The position numbers and the translations under genes are program-made. Below, in pieces: positions 12,293 to 24,700 of a stretch of 64,000 bases of DNA (position 1 is its first letter; each line of letters begins with the position of its first letter). The stretch lies in contig SIJG01000056.1 in assembly GCA_023374025.1 (NCBI GenBank), forward strand, positions 551,935 through 615,934, in the 5' to 3' direction. The notes beneath the pieces are model-generated. The model did no database searches and was not told where the DNA came from. It saw nothing but the letters and a program-made list of their open reading frames with translations. This stretch comes from Heterodera schachtii (lineage: Eukaryota > Nematoda > Chromadorea > Rhabditida > Heteroderidae).

Positions 12293-14499
12293 TTCCCGGC
12301 GAGCCTTTAACCCGTTGGTACGCATTTTTGAAAAAGTTTCTCTTGAAATTTCACCACCAATCTTATCTCCCCCGGTGCGCCTGTGTTAAATTTTTAATTT
12401 TTTTAAAAAACCGTTTAAAACCCATAATTACCATTTTAAAATTTTCGAAACATTTTTTTCCCATTTATTACGCCATTTCCTCCAACTCATCAACCAACGC
12501 AAGTCAATGAGATGAATAACTGCCCCTCACAGCAGCCCCCCAATAAACACACATAACATTTTTATCAGAGCACCATCACATTTATATACACAAAAATTTC
12601 CGCCGTCCGTCGCCCGCGGCGCTCTCCGCGAAACAAAAAATAAATATAAAATAAATAAATGAATGGTGATCGATTACAAACCAAATTGCCCGCCAGCCAC
12701 CGCCCCGCCGTCGCCGCCGGCGATCACTGCGGGGGCGGGACGCTTTTAATGGCTTTTGCCGGCGGGAGGGGAAAGGCTGGCAAGACTTTGATCGATCAGT
12801 AAAACACCCCACCTAATTGATTGTTTTCGGTATAAAAAAATATGGATATGTGTGATGATGCTCTCGGACACGACCAACCCTTAACAATCATTATCTGTCC
12901 CGAGAATGTCCCCCGCCTCCCCGCAAAAAAATTTTTGACGGGAGAAAAAACGCGTCACCGACGAATGCCCCGCCGTCGGTGAATCCTCCCGCCGCCCATC
13001 CGCCGCTAAAAAATGTGTGACAATTTTACGAATCCGCCACCTTCCCAACCATCACCTGTGCTGTATCCCCAATAAATCCCGCCGCTCTAAAATCCCAATA
13101 CGACCGTCGGGGGACATAATTGCCAAAATCCGGGGGGGGGGGGGGGGGGGGGCGAAATCGCCGACCAAATTTGACGGGGATGGGCTGGAGTATTTTAAAG
13201 GATTTTTTGGGGGGCGAACACCCAAATTTTTCCTTAGGCACACCACCTAAATCAGAGAAAAAGCAACCAAATTGTCGGCATTTTAATGGGGTCATTTTCC
13301 CGCTAAATCACCGCTAAAAATGAGTGCGAGGGTCCTAGGGTTTCGGCTTGGAGCGGGTACCGCCTCCGGGTTGACGTTGGTTGCTACGTGGATTTTTGGA
13401 ATAGGGGTGGCATTACGAGGCCCAAAAAATTTTCAGAAATCGGAATTACAACCCAAAAAAATGTCTAACATCGGAAACCGGTATTCCGTGCCATCCCTGA
13501 TCACTCCCTACCCCTCCCGCCCCCCCCCCATTTCCATCCAAAAATGCATAAAATAATTTTATGCACCCACTCACTCACTCTCCCCATCGGAAATGACCAG
13601 AGCATCCCCGCCTAAATCCCCACTCAAAAATGCATAAAAATTCGTCCCTCCCCCCCCCCGTTAATCCCCCTTTTTCAAGGGCCTTTAATTCCTTAATTAC
13701 CCCCCCCCCCCCCGAGGGTATGTGCCCATCCTCTCTTGTTGGCTCAGCTGCTCCCTGCTCCAAACTATGCTCATTCACATTTGCGTAGGAATTTACCAAT
13801 TTATGAAACCCTTTTCAGCGCTATTTGCAAAATGACCGATTTTTTGGGGTCTTCGCTGATCAAGAAAGTCTGATGTATATTTTGATCAATGCTTAAACCA
13901 ATCCCTGATCCGAACTCGGACAAAAAGTAGAAAATCCAAATTTTTCGAAATTTCTATTTTTCATACAAATTTTGGTCAGGAGATTCAGAATGGGGTTAAA
14001 AATAGATGTTAAATTCGTGATTAGAAACTCTGCAATGTCCCCGGAAAAAGTTACAAAGACTAGGCATTATTTTACAAAAAAAAAAAAAAAAAATTTCGCA
14101 AAAAATCCCGCCTTTTAAATAAAACTCAAAATCAGTCACTTTAAAAATAGCAATTAGCGCCCCCTTTTCTCATTTACCGCCCCATTATGTGTCGGTCATC
14201 AATTAGCATATGAGATTCCCCCTCCCCCCCTTCTTAAACACATTTATAATTTAACCGTCTCTAAAAGCCGATTTGCCACACAGTTTAAAAATAGCGGCGG
14301 AAAACATTTCGCCAACCCGTAAGGCATACTGTACACATTGCCACGAGGGACGACTCACTCGATGACAAACAGCAGCAACAGCAACAGCAGCAGCAGAAGA
14401 CCGGACTGTCTGTTTTTATGTGATGTTACACATATGTATCATCAAATAATGGGGCCGATGATTAATTGATCACTAAGCCAATCACTTTTCACTGATCAG

Positions 14500-14555
14500 A
14501 GAGAGAGAGAGAGAGAGAGAAAGGAATGGAAAGAGAGTAAAGGCAGAGAAAGAGA
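14500..14555. repeat. GA microsatellite
   Basis: An (AG)n tract degenerates into purine-rich sequence, within a region dense in TGATC words. Confidence 0.8.
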
Positions 14556-15164
14556 GGGGAAAGGGCTGACGGGGAAAAGGGTGGAACAAAACACACAACA
14601 GTCACAAAATGTGACGGGTGCGGGGGCGGAAGCCACCAGCCAATTGTTGTCTGATTGATGGGTTTTGATTGCTTAATTCATTGATCAGTCAATTTTCTCA
14701 CCAAATCGCATCATTAGCGCTGATCAGAGTGTGGATACGTCATAGCATCCGTCCGATCACTTTTCCCGTTACTACCAAACTGATTAGAATTCCTCTCTTC
14801 CCGTCTCTCTTCCGATCAGAGTCGTCCGTGCCTGTGCCTGATCGCCCGCCGGCTCTCCGCCATTCGTTTGTTGATTGGTGTGATTGATCAGTTCCAAATC
14901 ACCAGCACATACTATCGCTGATCAGTGGCGGCGCACCAGCGCCACTGCCCGATCACTTTCTCACCACTCCACACAACACTCGCACACATCACAACTGCTG
15001 ATCATATTGTTCTCTCGCACCCCGGTTGATCAGTAGCAATCGTTTGTCGCTGTCCGCGTTTACCGATCACCGCGTGCGCGCCGCTACCCCTTGCTACTGA
15101 TCATACATTTGAGCCTCGGCGAGGCTGGCGCCAAGTGCGGACAGAGAGCGAAAGGAATGCGCTT

Positions 15165-15171
15165 TCTCTCT

Positions 15172-15211
<40 letters not shown>

Positions 15212-15255
15212 CCTCTCTCTCTCTCTCTCCCCCTCTCTCTCTCTCTCTCTCTCCC

Positions 15256-15288
<33 letters not shown>

Positions 15289-15315
15289 CCTCTCTCTCTC
15301 CCCCCCCCCCTCTCT
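15165..15315. repeat. CT microsatellite
   Basis: (CT)n is interrupted by CCCC blocks and ends in poly-C. The frames encoding Ser/Leu-rich or Arg/Glu-rich peptides on the two strands are artefacts. Confidence 0.95.
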
Positions 15316-15715
15316 GTGCTTCTGTGTCTGTTCATGTTCATCACCAGTATCATTATCAATTGTTATTGCTTATCACACAATTCAATGGAAAAGAGAGAGA
15401 GAGAGAGAGATGATTGTGATAGTGAGAGGAGAAGCCCCCCTCTCTCGCCGGCGGGGGGCGACGCTCGCCGCCCCATTAGCGAGCGAGCGGCGGCTGTCAG
15501 CAACACCAGCGCCATCGCCGAGTGTCGCTAACATTTGTGGCGACGGCGGCGGCGGTGGGTGGGAGAGTGGGTGCTGTGGTGCTGCACCACATCAATCACC
15601 ACCACCAGCAGCACAAACCGACAAACGACCGACGAAGACGCATTTTACCCCCCTTTCCCCCGCCCCCTCCCCTCGGGGCGTTGTGGGGGGGGGGGGGGGG
15701 GGAGGGAGCGGCGGG

Positions 15716-15742
15716 TATATAAAGGCAAGCAAATTTCAGTCA
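15716..15742 (+). promoter_or_regulatory. Putative core promoter (TATA + Inr)
   Basis: TATATAAAGG at 15716-15725 is followed 23 bp from its start by TCAGTC, a classical initiator word, inside a GC-rich island. It points rightward. The nearest downstream + strand gene is the zinc-finger gene at 21.8 kb; the transcript could equally be a non-coding RNA. This rests on sequence motifs only. Confidence 0.4.
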
Positions 15743-15875
15743 GAGCAGCACTCACATAGCATTTCCCCCCCCCCCCTCCGCGACGGTTTACCCCCCTCAA
15801 GCGCTGCCCGTTTTGTTCCCGTGCACACCGCCCGCCCTCCCGCTCTTTTTACCCTTTGCTCCATTGTTTAAGCCA

Positions 15876-16097
15876 CACTATTTCTTCGACTGTTTATGTG
15901 CCTTCCATAGCGTTCAGTTAATTACTCCGTTGTCCACTATTTCATTGCTCTATCGGTGTGTCTAATGGGTCTCGCAATTACCTCACTATTTCGCTCACTG
16001 TCTATGCGTCTGCTGCCCCCGTCCGCCTCCCACTATTTCGCCGGCACGCTTTTGTGTCGGGGCAGTGTTTAGTTGCGCGCTTTGCACACACTATTTC
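15876..16097 (+). repeat. Five-copy dispersed CACTATTTC array
   Basis: CACTATTTC occurs at 15876, 15935, 15984, 16031 and 16089, usually followed by a pyrimidine-rich TTC or GC-containing extension, at spacings of 59, 49, 47 and 58 bp. The sequence between copies is unrelated. It begins about 135 bp downstream of the putative TATA/Inr. Confidence 0.75.
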
Positions 16098-16424
16098 TTC
16101 GGCATTTTTTTTTGGCTGCCAATTTCCTCTCTCTAATTTCCCTTTCTCTCCCGCTCTCTCATTCGTTTGAAATTTTTTAAAACGAAATTCTGCGCGGCAA
16201 AAATTTCATTCAAAAATTTTTGGGGGGCGACGGCCGGCGGGGGAATTAAATTGCACCTGACATTTGTAAATAGTTTCTGGGAATGCATTGGGGAGACAAC
16301 ATTCCCATTCATTTATTATTTAATGGCATTCATTCCTTGACAATGACTAACCCATCCGCCGCCGGCGTTATTTTAACCCTTCCCTTAAACGATAATAAAA
16401 AAAAAAAATACAAAGAAATTACAA

Positions 16425-16865
16425 AATGCCAATTCCCCTCGGGGGAAAAGGGACTCAAATTTACATGGTGATGCTATTGTAATTTATTTTAAATTAGGTA
16501 GATAATTAAAAGTATTTCAAATTTTCAAATATTTAATCCCTTCAAGAAATAATTTTAATTTAAATTTAATTTATTTTTAAAAATTAAAAAAAATTGGTTT
16601 CCTTTATTCCTTCCTTTTTTAATTTCAATTTAAATTCCCTCGGGGAAAACTGAATCAAATTTAAATTGTGATGCCGCTGGAATTTATTATTAAAATAAGT
16701 AGAATATATTAAATTTAACTTTAAATAATTTTCAAACATTTAATCCCTTGAAGAAAAGAATTCATTAATTTTAAATTTTTTAAATTAAAAATATAGTGTC
16801 CTTTATGTATTCCTTTCCTTTTTTAATTTCAATATTTCAATTCCCCGAGGGATTGAATTTAATTG
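16425..16865. repeat. Diverged tandem duplication, ~210 bp unit
   Basis: The order TTCCCTCGGGGRAAA, ATCAAATTTA, GTGATGCYRYTGRAATTTAT, TTTAATCCCTTSAAGAA, TCCTTTATTCCTT occurs twice, starting near 16430 and 16640. A third partial copy starts at about 16840 (TTCCCCGAGGGA). It is AT-rich and non-coding. Confidence 0.7.
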
Positions 16866-18180
16866 GCAAAATGAAATGCCAAAAGGGTTTTTTAATTTTA
16901 TTCATTCGAGAAATTAAAGCTGAGAAATTTATTTTAAAAAAGTTTTTTGCCCTCACAATTTTTAAATAATTCAGAGAACTTAAGACCAATTTTCAAATTT
17001 TTTTCAAATTTATTTGAAATACCAAAATCCCTTATTGCTCTGACTAATCTTTGAATTGATAATCTAATGAATTATGAATAAAAAAAACAATATTTCTATT
17101 CCATTCATAAGAGTGACTCTCTCTCTCTCTCTCTCTTTTTTTTATGATTTTGGCGTTGTGTTACACTGAAAATCCGTCCGTCCGTCCGCCGGCGTTTTTC
17201 ATTTTTTCCCCCGGGGCGCCGCCCGCTGCATAAAAATTTATAAAAACGACCCAAAAATTATGCACAAATTATTTATTTTTATTGTCAGTGTTATCGCCGC
17301 CGGGGATCAGCACCAAACGGCAGCACCAAAATGCATTCATTGAGCAGTGATTAATTAATTTATGCATATTTATTTTTATATTTTTTGCTGTCTATCGGCG
17401 GAAAAATTACCCAACGGCGAAAAGGCAAATGGACAAAATCAGTCAGTATCCATTTCAGTTTTTAATTATAATTTTAGCTGCAATTTTGGGCACTTTGGTC
17501 TCTCAATTTTCTGTTATTTTGTAGGGACAATTTATTTTTTATTTTTTATTTTTTGATCCCATCGGACGGGAGGACAAAAACTTCCCGAATTTCATAAATT
17601 CTGCCAAAAATTACCGAAATTTCGGAACCGGAGTCCGCGGTTCCCTTTTTTTAATTATGTTTATAAAGAGTTTAAATTTTATGAAAAATAAGAAATTAAA
17701 TTTAAAAAAGTTTTGGTTCCATGATTTTTGTTTTAAAAAATAATTTTAAATTTTCATTTTTAATCATAAAAAAAGCTTTCTACTGAAAAAATCTTAAAGC
17801 ATTGAGAAAATGATCATTAGAATTAATTTATCACTTTCTGTCAAATAAATTAAGAATTTTATTCATTAATTCTTTCCAAATTCTAAAAATAAAATTAATT
17901 TCCCCCAAATTAATTTCCAATTCAATTTTTGCTCCCTTTGGCATTTTGTTTCATTTCCACAAAAAAGCAATCTTTGGACTCTCAAAATTTAAATCCGTCT
18001 TTGGCCAAGTGTTTGAGGGATCACACACCGCCGCCGGCCGGCCAAGTTTGGCACTAATTCTACTCAGAATTTGCTGCCCAATGGCATTTCCTCCGCTAAT
18101 CCTTCCCCCCCCATGGCGTATCAGCTGCTAAAAGCTTAGGAAAACGCATATAGGCTAATTGCGCTAAATTATTCTCACGG
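16866..18180. other. No gene recognised
   Basis: AT-rich DNA with a short CT tract (17118-17136) and GC-rich islets (17180-17230, 17290-17330, 18030-18050). I saw no exon with splice sites and codon bias on either strand. Confidence 0.5.
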
Positions 18181-18227
18181 CATTTTAGCGTGTGCCCACG
18201 ATTTTTTGTGCTAAATTTCATCTGAAG

Positions 18228-18590
18228 CCAACCGAGGGCCACGGGACTGAGTTGGACGGGCCCCATTTTGATTTAAAAATGCCAAGAATTGCGTTTTGTT
18301 TTTTTCTAAAAGTAAAAGGTTATTTTCTAGTGATGCTCAAGAATCTCGAGCTTGGCTCACTTTTTAAATTGAAAATAATTTTAATGTTTGTCTAAGATTT
18401 TTTGAAAAATTTTCGGTTTTCGTGTCTCGGCGCGAGAAAAATCTCGAGTTTTTTTTGGCACCAAATTTTGTGACTCCTCTCAAAGAAGCGGCTTTTCGCT
18501 TTTATAGCCCATATGTATTTGTGACCCGATCGGAAGCCACCCGAGGGCCGGGGACTGAGTTGGACGGGCCCCATTTTGACTGTTTAAACG
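18228..18590. repeat. Direct repeat pair of a ~45 bp GC-rich core
   Basis: GGACTGAGTTGGACGGGCCC, preceded by GAAGCCAMCCGAGGGCC and followed by CATTTTGA, occurs at about 18228-18274 and 18532-18580. The flanks are not similar, so only the core is conserved. A partial match (GGACTGAGTTGG) occurs near 46690. Confidence 0.7.
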
Positions 18591-19295
18591 GCATAAAATT
18601 CGTATAATGTTTCCTGCTTCTATTCAATGCTTTTTTTTGCTCATAAAATTTTGAAAATTATTAATTTTTAAGCTCCTGATTGATTTGCAAATTATTGATA
18701 GTTTAGTTTAATATCAACAATTTATATTGCAAATCTTTTGTTATATTATAATAAATGGATAAGAAATTTTGTCGAGAAAATTTCTCGGCTTGTAGAAAAG
18801 TTTTGAATTTTTTTCTTTTAAGACTCGAGAAAAGTCTCCAATTTTTACCGTTTTTTATTCCGCCTAATATTAATTTTTCCCCAATTTTTTCCCTTGGGTA
18901 ATTAGTTAATTAGTGTATCCAGATTTTAAATTAGCCTTTTTTCATTATCGAATTAAATTTTCGAATTCATTTCGTCTCCCTCCACTTGTCCTCATTTCCC
19001 CTAATTTTTTTCTGTCAATAATTCGCCTATTTTAATTTAAATCTTGCCAAAATCCCGGCGCCCTCTGTGCCTGAAAATCCCGGCCCCTGAGGCAAAAATA
19101 AGTTTTTTAAAACGTCGAAATTTCTACAAAAAACAATTCTTTCCTTGTTAAAAAGGTCAAGGACAACAAACACATCACATCCTGTCTGCTGATTGAACTG
19201 ATCAGATAATGCACGCACTCAACACATATAAATAAATAATAGGAAGCAATTTGCTTTTTTGCTTTTCTGTCTATGTCCGGAAATTTTATTAAAAA

Positions 19296-19455
19296 TTCAA
19301 AAAATGTTTTCCCAAAATCATTTTTAAGAATTTTTTAAAATGTTTTCCCAAAATCATTTTTAAGAATTTTTTGAAAATGTTTTCCTAAAATCATTTCTAA
19401 AAATTTAAAATGTTTTCCCAAAATCATTTTCAAAAATTCTAAAAATGTCCCAAAA
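19296..19455. repeat. Tandem repeat, ~36 bp x 4
   Basis: Units built on AAAATGTTTTCCCAAAATCA followed by TTTTTAAGAATTTTTT are repeated about four times with small length differences. Confidence 0.85.
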
Positions 19456-19559
19456 TTAGATAAATGTTTTCTCGACGGCACCGTGCCCAATTAATCCTCT
19501 CACTATTTTTTCCACAAAATTGAATCAAAATCTCCAAAAAAACTCATTTTTGTAATTGG

Positions 19560-20330
19560 ATTTTATTCGGGGTTTAACCTCGATCACACTCTCGAGTCAA
19601 GGGAATCTCTTTTCTTGACTTGAATGGCGAATTGTGGCAATGCCGTGCCTTCTCATTTAGACTAATTATCCTTAATGATTAACTCCGTTCACTCTCTCGA
19701 GATCCCTTTTTTGGTTTGAATCAAACTTAATCCTCTATTGTCAATTCTCCGTTTAATAATTTGGGCTAATTATCGGATTCGATCACACTTTCGGGAGTCT
19801 TTTCTTGACTTTAATGCCCGACTGATCAGCATTGCCGCCGTGCCAACTCATTTGGGCTAATTTTTGGGGTTTGCTCAAATCAAACTCTCGAGACTTTCCA
19901 TTCTTGACATGAATACCAGATTGATTAGCAATGCTGTGCCAACTCATTAGGGTCAATTATTTGGAGTTAACCTCGATCACACTCTCGAGGCGAGTGGGTC
20001 CCTTTTCTTGACTTGAATGCCCAATTGTGGCAATGCCGTGCCTTCTCTTTTCGACTAATTATCGGATGATTAACTCCATTCACTCTCTCGAGATCCCTTT
20101 TTGGCATGAATGCCTCCGTAAAATCTTTTAGGTAAATTATCCGATTCGATCACACTAATTAGACTCTTTTCTTGGCATTATAACAAATTGTCAGTGGTGC
20201 CGTGCCAACTGATCTTGGCTAATTTTTGGGGTTTCCCCTCACTTTTCTTGACCTTAATTCCCGATTGATTAGCAATGCATTAGCAGCAATGCCGTGCCAA
20301 CTCATTAGGGCTAATTAATTGGCCAAATCG
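19560..20330. repeat. Degenerate minisatellite with higher-order period of ~395 bp
   Basis: Sub-units of about 120-135 bp share the word order ACTCTCGAG, TCTTTTCTTGACTTGAAT, GCAATGCCGTGCC, CTCATTTGGGCTAAT. AACCTCGATCACACTCTCGA recurs about 395 bp apart (near 19577 and 19970), as does GGCAATGCCGTGCCTTCTC, so groups of three sub-units appear to have been duplicated together. Confidence 0.75.
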
Positions 20331-20639
20331 CCGAGACTCTCGACACAAAATAGCTTTTAATAAAGGCCACCGGCAGTAACAAAAGGCAGAAAATTATTTG
20401 GCCAAAACCACACCATTTTAAATAGTTTGTTCTTGGCCCCCACCATATTCTTATCACTCATTCACTCATTCATTTCATTGAATTTATCATTTTATCAGTC
20501 ATACAATTTGTCCACACACTTTTCACTTCCTCTCTCTCGTCAAATGCGCTGGAATGTGCTCAATCATCGTCTAATGATATGATAAATAATCACAATTTTC
20601 TCTGTTTAAAAGTGTACATTTTGCCACAATTTCCGCTCC

Positions 20640-21020
20640 GTTCTATGCCCTCTCTCTTTTTTTCTCTCTCTCTCTTTCTCTTTTCCATTCTCTCTTTCTC
20701 TCTCTCTCTTCTCTCTCTCTTTTTCCTCTCTCTCTCTCTTTCTCTTTTCTCTCTTTTTTCTCTCTCTTTCTCTCTCTTCTCTCTTCTCTCTCTCTCCTCT
20801 TCTCTTCGCATCTTTTTTTCTCTCCGTCTCTCTCTCTCTTTCTCTTTTCCATTCTTCTCTCTTTTTCTCTCTCTCTCTCTCTCTCTCCTCTCTCTCTTCC
20901 TCATAGTTTGTAGTTTATATATTTTTTGAATAATTTTTGATTTTTAAAAAGTTTTTCATGACTATTATTCCTTCTATGCCATAACCACCTTTGTGCTCCT
21001 TTTCTTTCACTCTCTCTCTA

Positions 21021-21076
<56 letters not shown>

Positions 21077-21080
21077 TTCA

Positions 21081-21175
<95 letters not shown>

Positions 21176-21182
21176 TCCTCAT
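20640..21182. repeat. Two CT microsatellite blocks in a local duplication
   Basis: (CT)n blocks at 20650-20900 and 21008-21180 are each followed by TTCCTCATAGTTT.TAG and TTTTTCATGACTATTATTCC. The microsatellite plus about 120 bp of its flank is therefore a tandem duplication. Confidence 0.85.
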
Positions 21183-21788
21183 AGTTTATAGATTACATAT
21201 ATTTAATTTATTTTTTAATTCAAATTCATTTTTTAAAAGTTTTTTCATGACTATTATTCCTTCTATGCCATCTCCCATCATTGTGTTTCTTCTCATCCCA
21301 TCATCACCAGCAGCACAGCTCTTTCTGCCCACTTTCGGGCTCTGTTGCCATTTCCATAAATACTCACCAAATATAAAAATATTAATATAAAAGAATAAAA
21401 GCCGAGTGCCATTGTTTTGTTTGGTGGGTAAAAATAACTGACATTCAATGCCAATGCCAACGCAAAAAATGCCAAAACAAAATGTGCAAATGCCAATGTT
21501 TTGCCCGCAAAAAAGGGGGTAGGCCCAATGGCGGGCGAATAGCAGCAGATTCCCACCCCAACCTTATGTGATTAATGCTTTTTCATTTGTGGACAGCATT
21601 TGTGAATTTTCCAACGCATAATGCCAACGCGTTAAATGCCTAAATGCCAATGCCAAAAACGCTGCCCCTCCCCCCTAAGCGCGAGGGGCTAATAATAAAA
21701 GGCATAAGCCATGCTAAATGAGGCAACAATTCATTTTCGAATACAATCAAAAAAAAGAATTCCTCCTTTCCCCTCAACGGCTTTACAG

Positions 21789-24700
21789 ATGGTGCCAATG
21801 GATATTTCTATGCTTTTGGAAATGCAGCGGATTTTGGGTGCCGGTGCCACCGCCGCCACAATTGGTGATCAGAGCGCAAACAACGGCGAGGTAATTAATG
21901 AGTGGGTTCGGCTGTTTTGATCAGTTTATGATCATGTTCGATGGAAATCTGCCGTGGTTTTCTTGGGCATTAATTGAATGATATTTTCGGCATTTTTGAT
22001 CAAGGCAATGTTTGGCTTTAGGGTATTGCTAATAAAAGCATAGTCTCATAAGTTTAGTTTGACAGCTTATGTTCACAAATTATTAATTGCCCCAAGAATC
22101 TTGTGGCTTAAAATTGTAATCATTTTGGGTTAATATTGGTTGTCCAATCTGATCAGAATTTGTGCTTCTTGATCAGTGTTATTAGAGTTGGACGACTGAA
22201 ACCTTTTGACGGCTTTGTTAGTGATCGAATGATTTTCATTGATCCAAAACCCGAACACTCGGGGACAAAAACGCGGAGACTTTAAAAGCGGGGGCAAAGA
22301 CGGCACAAAAGTGTCGGGGATGTGATATTGGTATTTTAATGGATTAATCTGCTAACAAAATATATCCTCTGTAGGCGATCAAGCCATGCTACAGCGTTGG
22401 CGGCACGCCAACCCAATCGCCGATGCCCAACTATGCCGCACTGATTGGCGGCACACCATGGCTCAGCAGCAGCAATGCGATTGGCGGCACAACGTCATCG
22501 TCACCGCCATGCACAGCGGCGGCGGGGACGACGCCGCCGGCAATACCAATTGGGCGCCAATTTGAATTGCTGACAAAGTGCCATCAACAACAAAAGCAGC
22601 AGCAGCAAACGCCGCCGCCGCTGCTGCCGCGGCCGCCTTCTACCGTATTCCCCGCTACGGTAATACAGCAACAACAAACGCCGCCGCCACCGTCGCCAGT
22701 GACAACAACAAGTACGGTAGTGAACAACAGACCGTGCAATTTGTCCGAATTGGTTCACCACCTTTACAACACACAACAAATGCAGTTGCAGCTGCAACAG
22801 CTACAGCAGCAGCAGATGCTTGAGCATACAATGCCAAAGGTTGGCGTTATGCCAACCATTCAAACGATGCCGGCGGCGGCGGCGGCGATCACAACGCCAA
22901 TGGTTGTGCCAATTCATGTGTTGCAAAGCTTGCTGACTTCAAAGGTTGTGCCATTTCAATTGATGGAAAGCATTGCGCCGGCGGCACCGGTGGTGCCAAA
23001 GACTGTGCCAATTCAAACGCCGCCGCTGTCCTTGTCAGCTGACAACACAACGCCAAAGAGTGCATCACAAATTCGAGAAACTGCTGTGTATATACCGCCA
23101 AAAGCGCCGCCGTTTTCAGCGGATGGTAACACAACGCCAAAACTGAAAAGAGAAGCAGTGCCAATTCAAACAGCGGCAGCTAAACAAACATCAGCAGCAG
23201 CAGCCACCGCAGATGGAGAAGCAGCAAAAAGAAATGCCAAACTTGGCACCTGCACAAACACCGACGGCACCGCTTCATCTTCTTCCTCCACTCCAGCGGG
23301 GCCATGCTTTTCCTCCTCTACCGATCCTTTTGCTGCTGATGTGCCAACAAAGAAAAATGCTTTTGCTGCTGCTGCTTATGGTGAAGCGTTGATGACACTG
23401 GTGAGAGCACATATTGAGTAAATAATCATAAATTTTGAAATCGATGGTAAAAATGGATATGATGCTATTTATGTAAAGAGACGAGTGAGGGGATAAAGCT
23501 AAGCTGAGCTAAGCAAAAAAAAAAAAAAATTCATACTTTTGAATTTTTTTTTACAGAAAATTGGCAAATAAAACTTAGGCCTGTTTTTCAAAAGTTCTCG
23601 ACCACAGGTCCTGGAAATTCAGAATTTTACCTCAAAATTTTTTTTAAGGGATTTGCCAAGAAAATATTGTTCCTTTTCTAATGCCTAACCCTCAGAATTC
23701 TGACAGACTTGAAAATTTGGAGGCATTTTTCGGATTTCCCTATTCCCAAACCAGAACAAATCTAAAATTCAGGACACGGAAATCTTTAATGGATGGAAGA
23801 CGAAATTTTTAAAAATAAAAAAATCTTTTTCACGCTTTACACATTCATATGAAATATTTATTTGTGAATAAAAAATAAAAATAAGAAAAGAAGAATTGAA
23901 ATTACAAATTTTTAAAAAATAAAAAAAATTTTCTCCCCCTAAGACTGACAAAAAGGCGGAAAAGCAAAAAAACATTTCGCCTACATTCAACAAAACTGTT
24001 CAACCATCAGCAGCAGTTGAAGCAGCAATGCTTCAACAATTCAACCCCCAACAGCAGCAGCAAATGCAGGCAAAATTTGGAAAACTAAATTAAATAAATT
24101 TCAAAAACTTAATTTTAGTTCCTCATGCAAAATTTGCTGCAACTTTACGGCACACGATATGACCCCACCGTTCGCTCGGCTTTCACTGCCGTGCAGCCAA
24201 AGGTTGAGCGACAACAGCAGCAACAAGTTCAAGCTGTACAAGCAGCAAGAACTGCTGCTGCACAACAGCAACAAATGGAACAACAGCATCACAAAAAACA
24301 TTGCGAAAATGGTGCCCAATTAGTGCAAATCGATTAATTAATTAATTAATTGCCAATTTAGGCAAAAAAGTGTTGGGATGGGTCCAATAAATGGATAACA
24401 ATTATTAATTAAAATTCATAAAAATCGTTTGCTTTTTCGAAGCTATCAGCTGTGACTTCTTTTTGAGAGTTGTTAATCAATCACTCATTTATCAGTTACA
24501 GCTTAATAATGAGAATTTCTCTAGTCGAGTATTTTGGACTCGAAACTCAATTCGTTAAAAGAATTCTCATACAAAAAATTTTTTAATTTTTTTACGTTTA
24601 AAATTTTAAATATTTTTATTTTAAAATTTTAAATATTTTTATTTTTAAATTGCTCTTAATGAAAAATAATTTTAAAACTTTTTATATTTTAGCTTCCCCG

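Larger units (their letters stand above)
8266..15080. other. Gene-poor interval (probable long introns or intergenic)
   Basis: No convincing exon was found here apart from short, unsupported open frames such as a 50-codon minus-strand frame near 8760-8890. It is mostly AT-rich DNA rich in TTAATTAA words, with isolated GC-rich islands (8760-8960, 12590-12790, 12900-13010), poly-C/G runs and a poly-T run at 9066-9087. The 5' exons of the minus-strand gene ending at 5720 may lie in it. Confidence 0.5.

Noticed and set aside
15410..15871. 153-codon frame rich in Pro/Ala/Gly on the + strand
   Set aside because: It crosses poly-G and poly-C runs and the TATA/Inr core promoter, three overlapping frames are open, and there are no splice sites; it looks like a GC island rather than coding.
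20579..21191. Long Ser/Leu-rich and Arg/Glu-rich frames on both strands
   Set aside because: They are read-outs of CT/GA microsatellites, which are open in several frames at once.
22501..23164. Minus-strand and +1 frames of about 90-100 codons opposite the zinc-finger gene
   Set aside because: They are shadows of the polyGln/polyAla exon; the spliced + strand frame explains the region.
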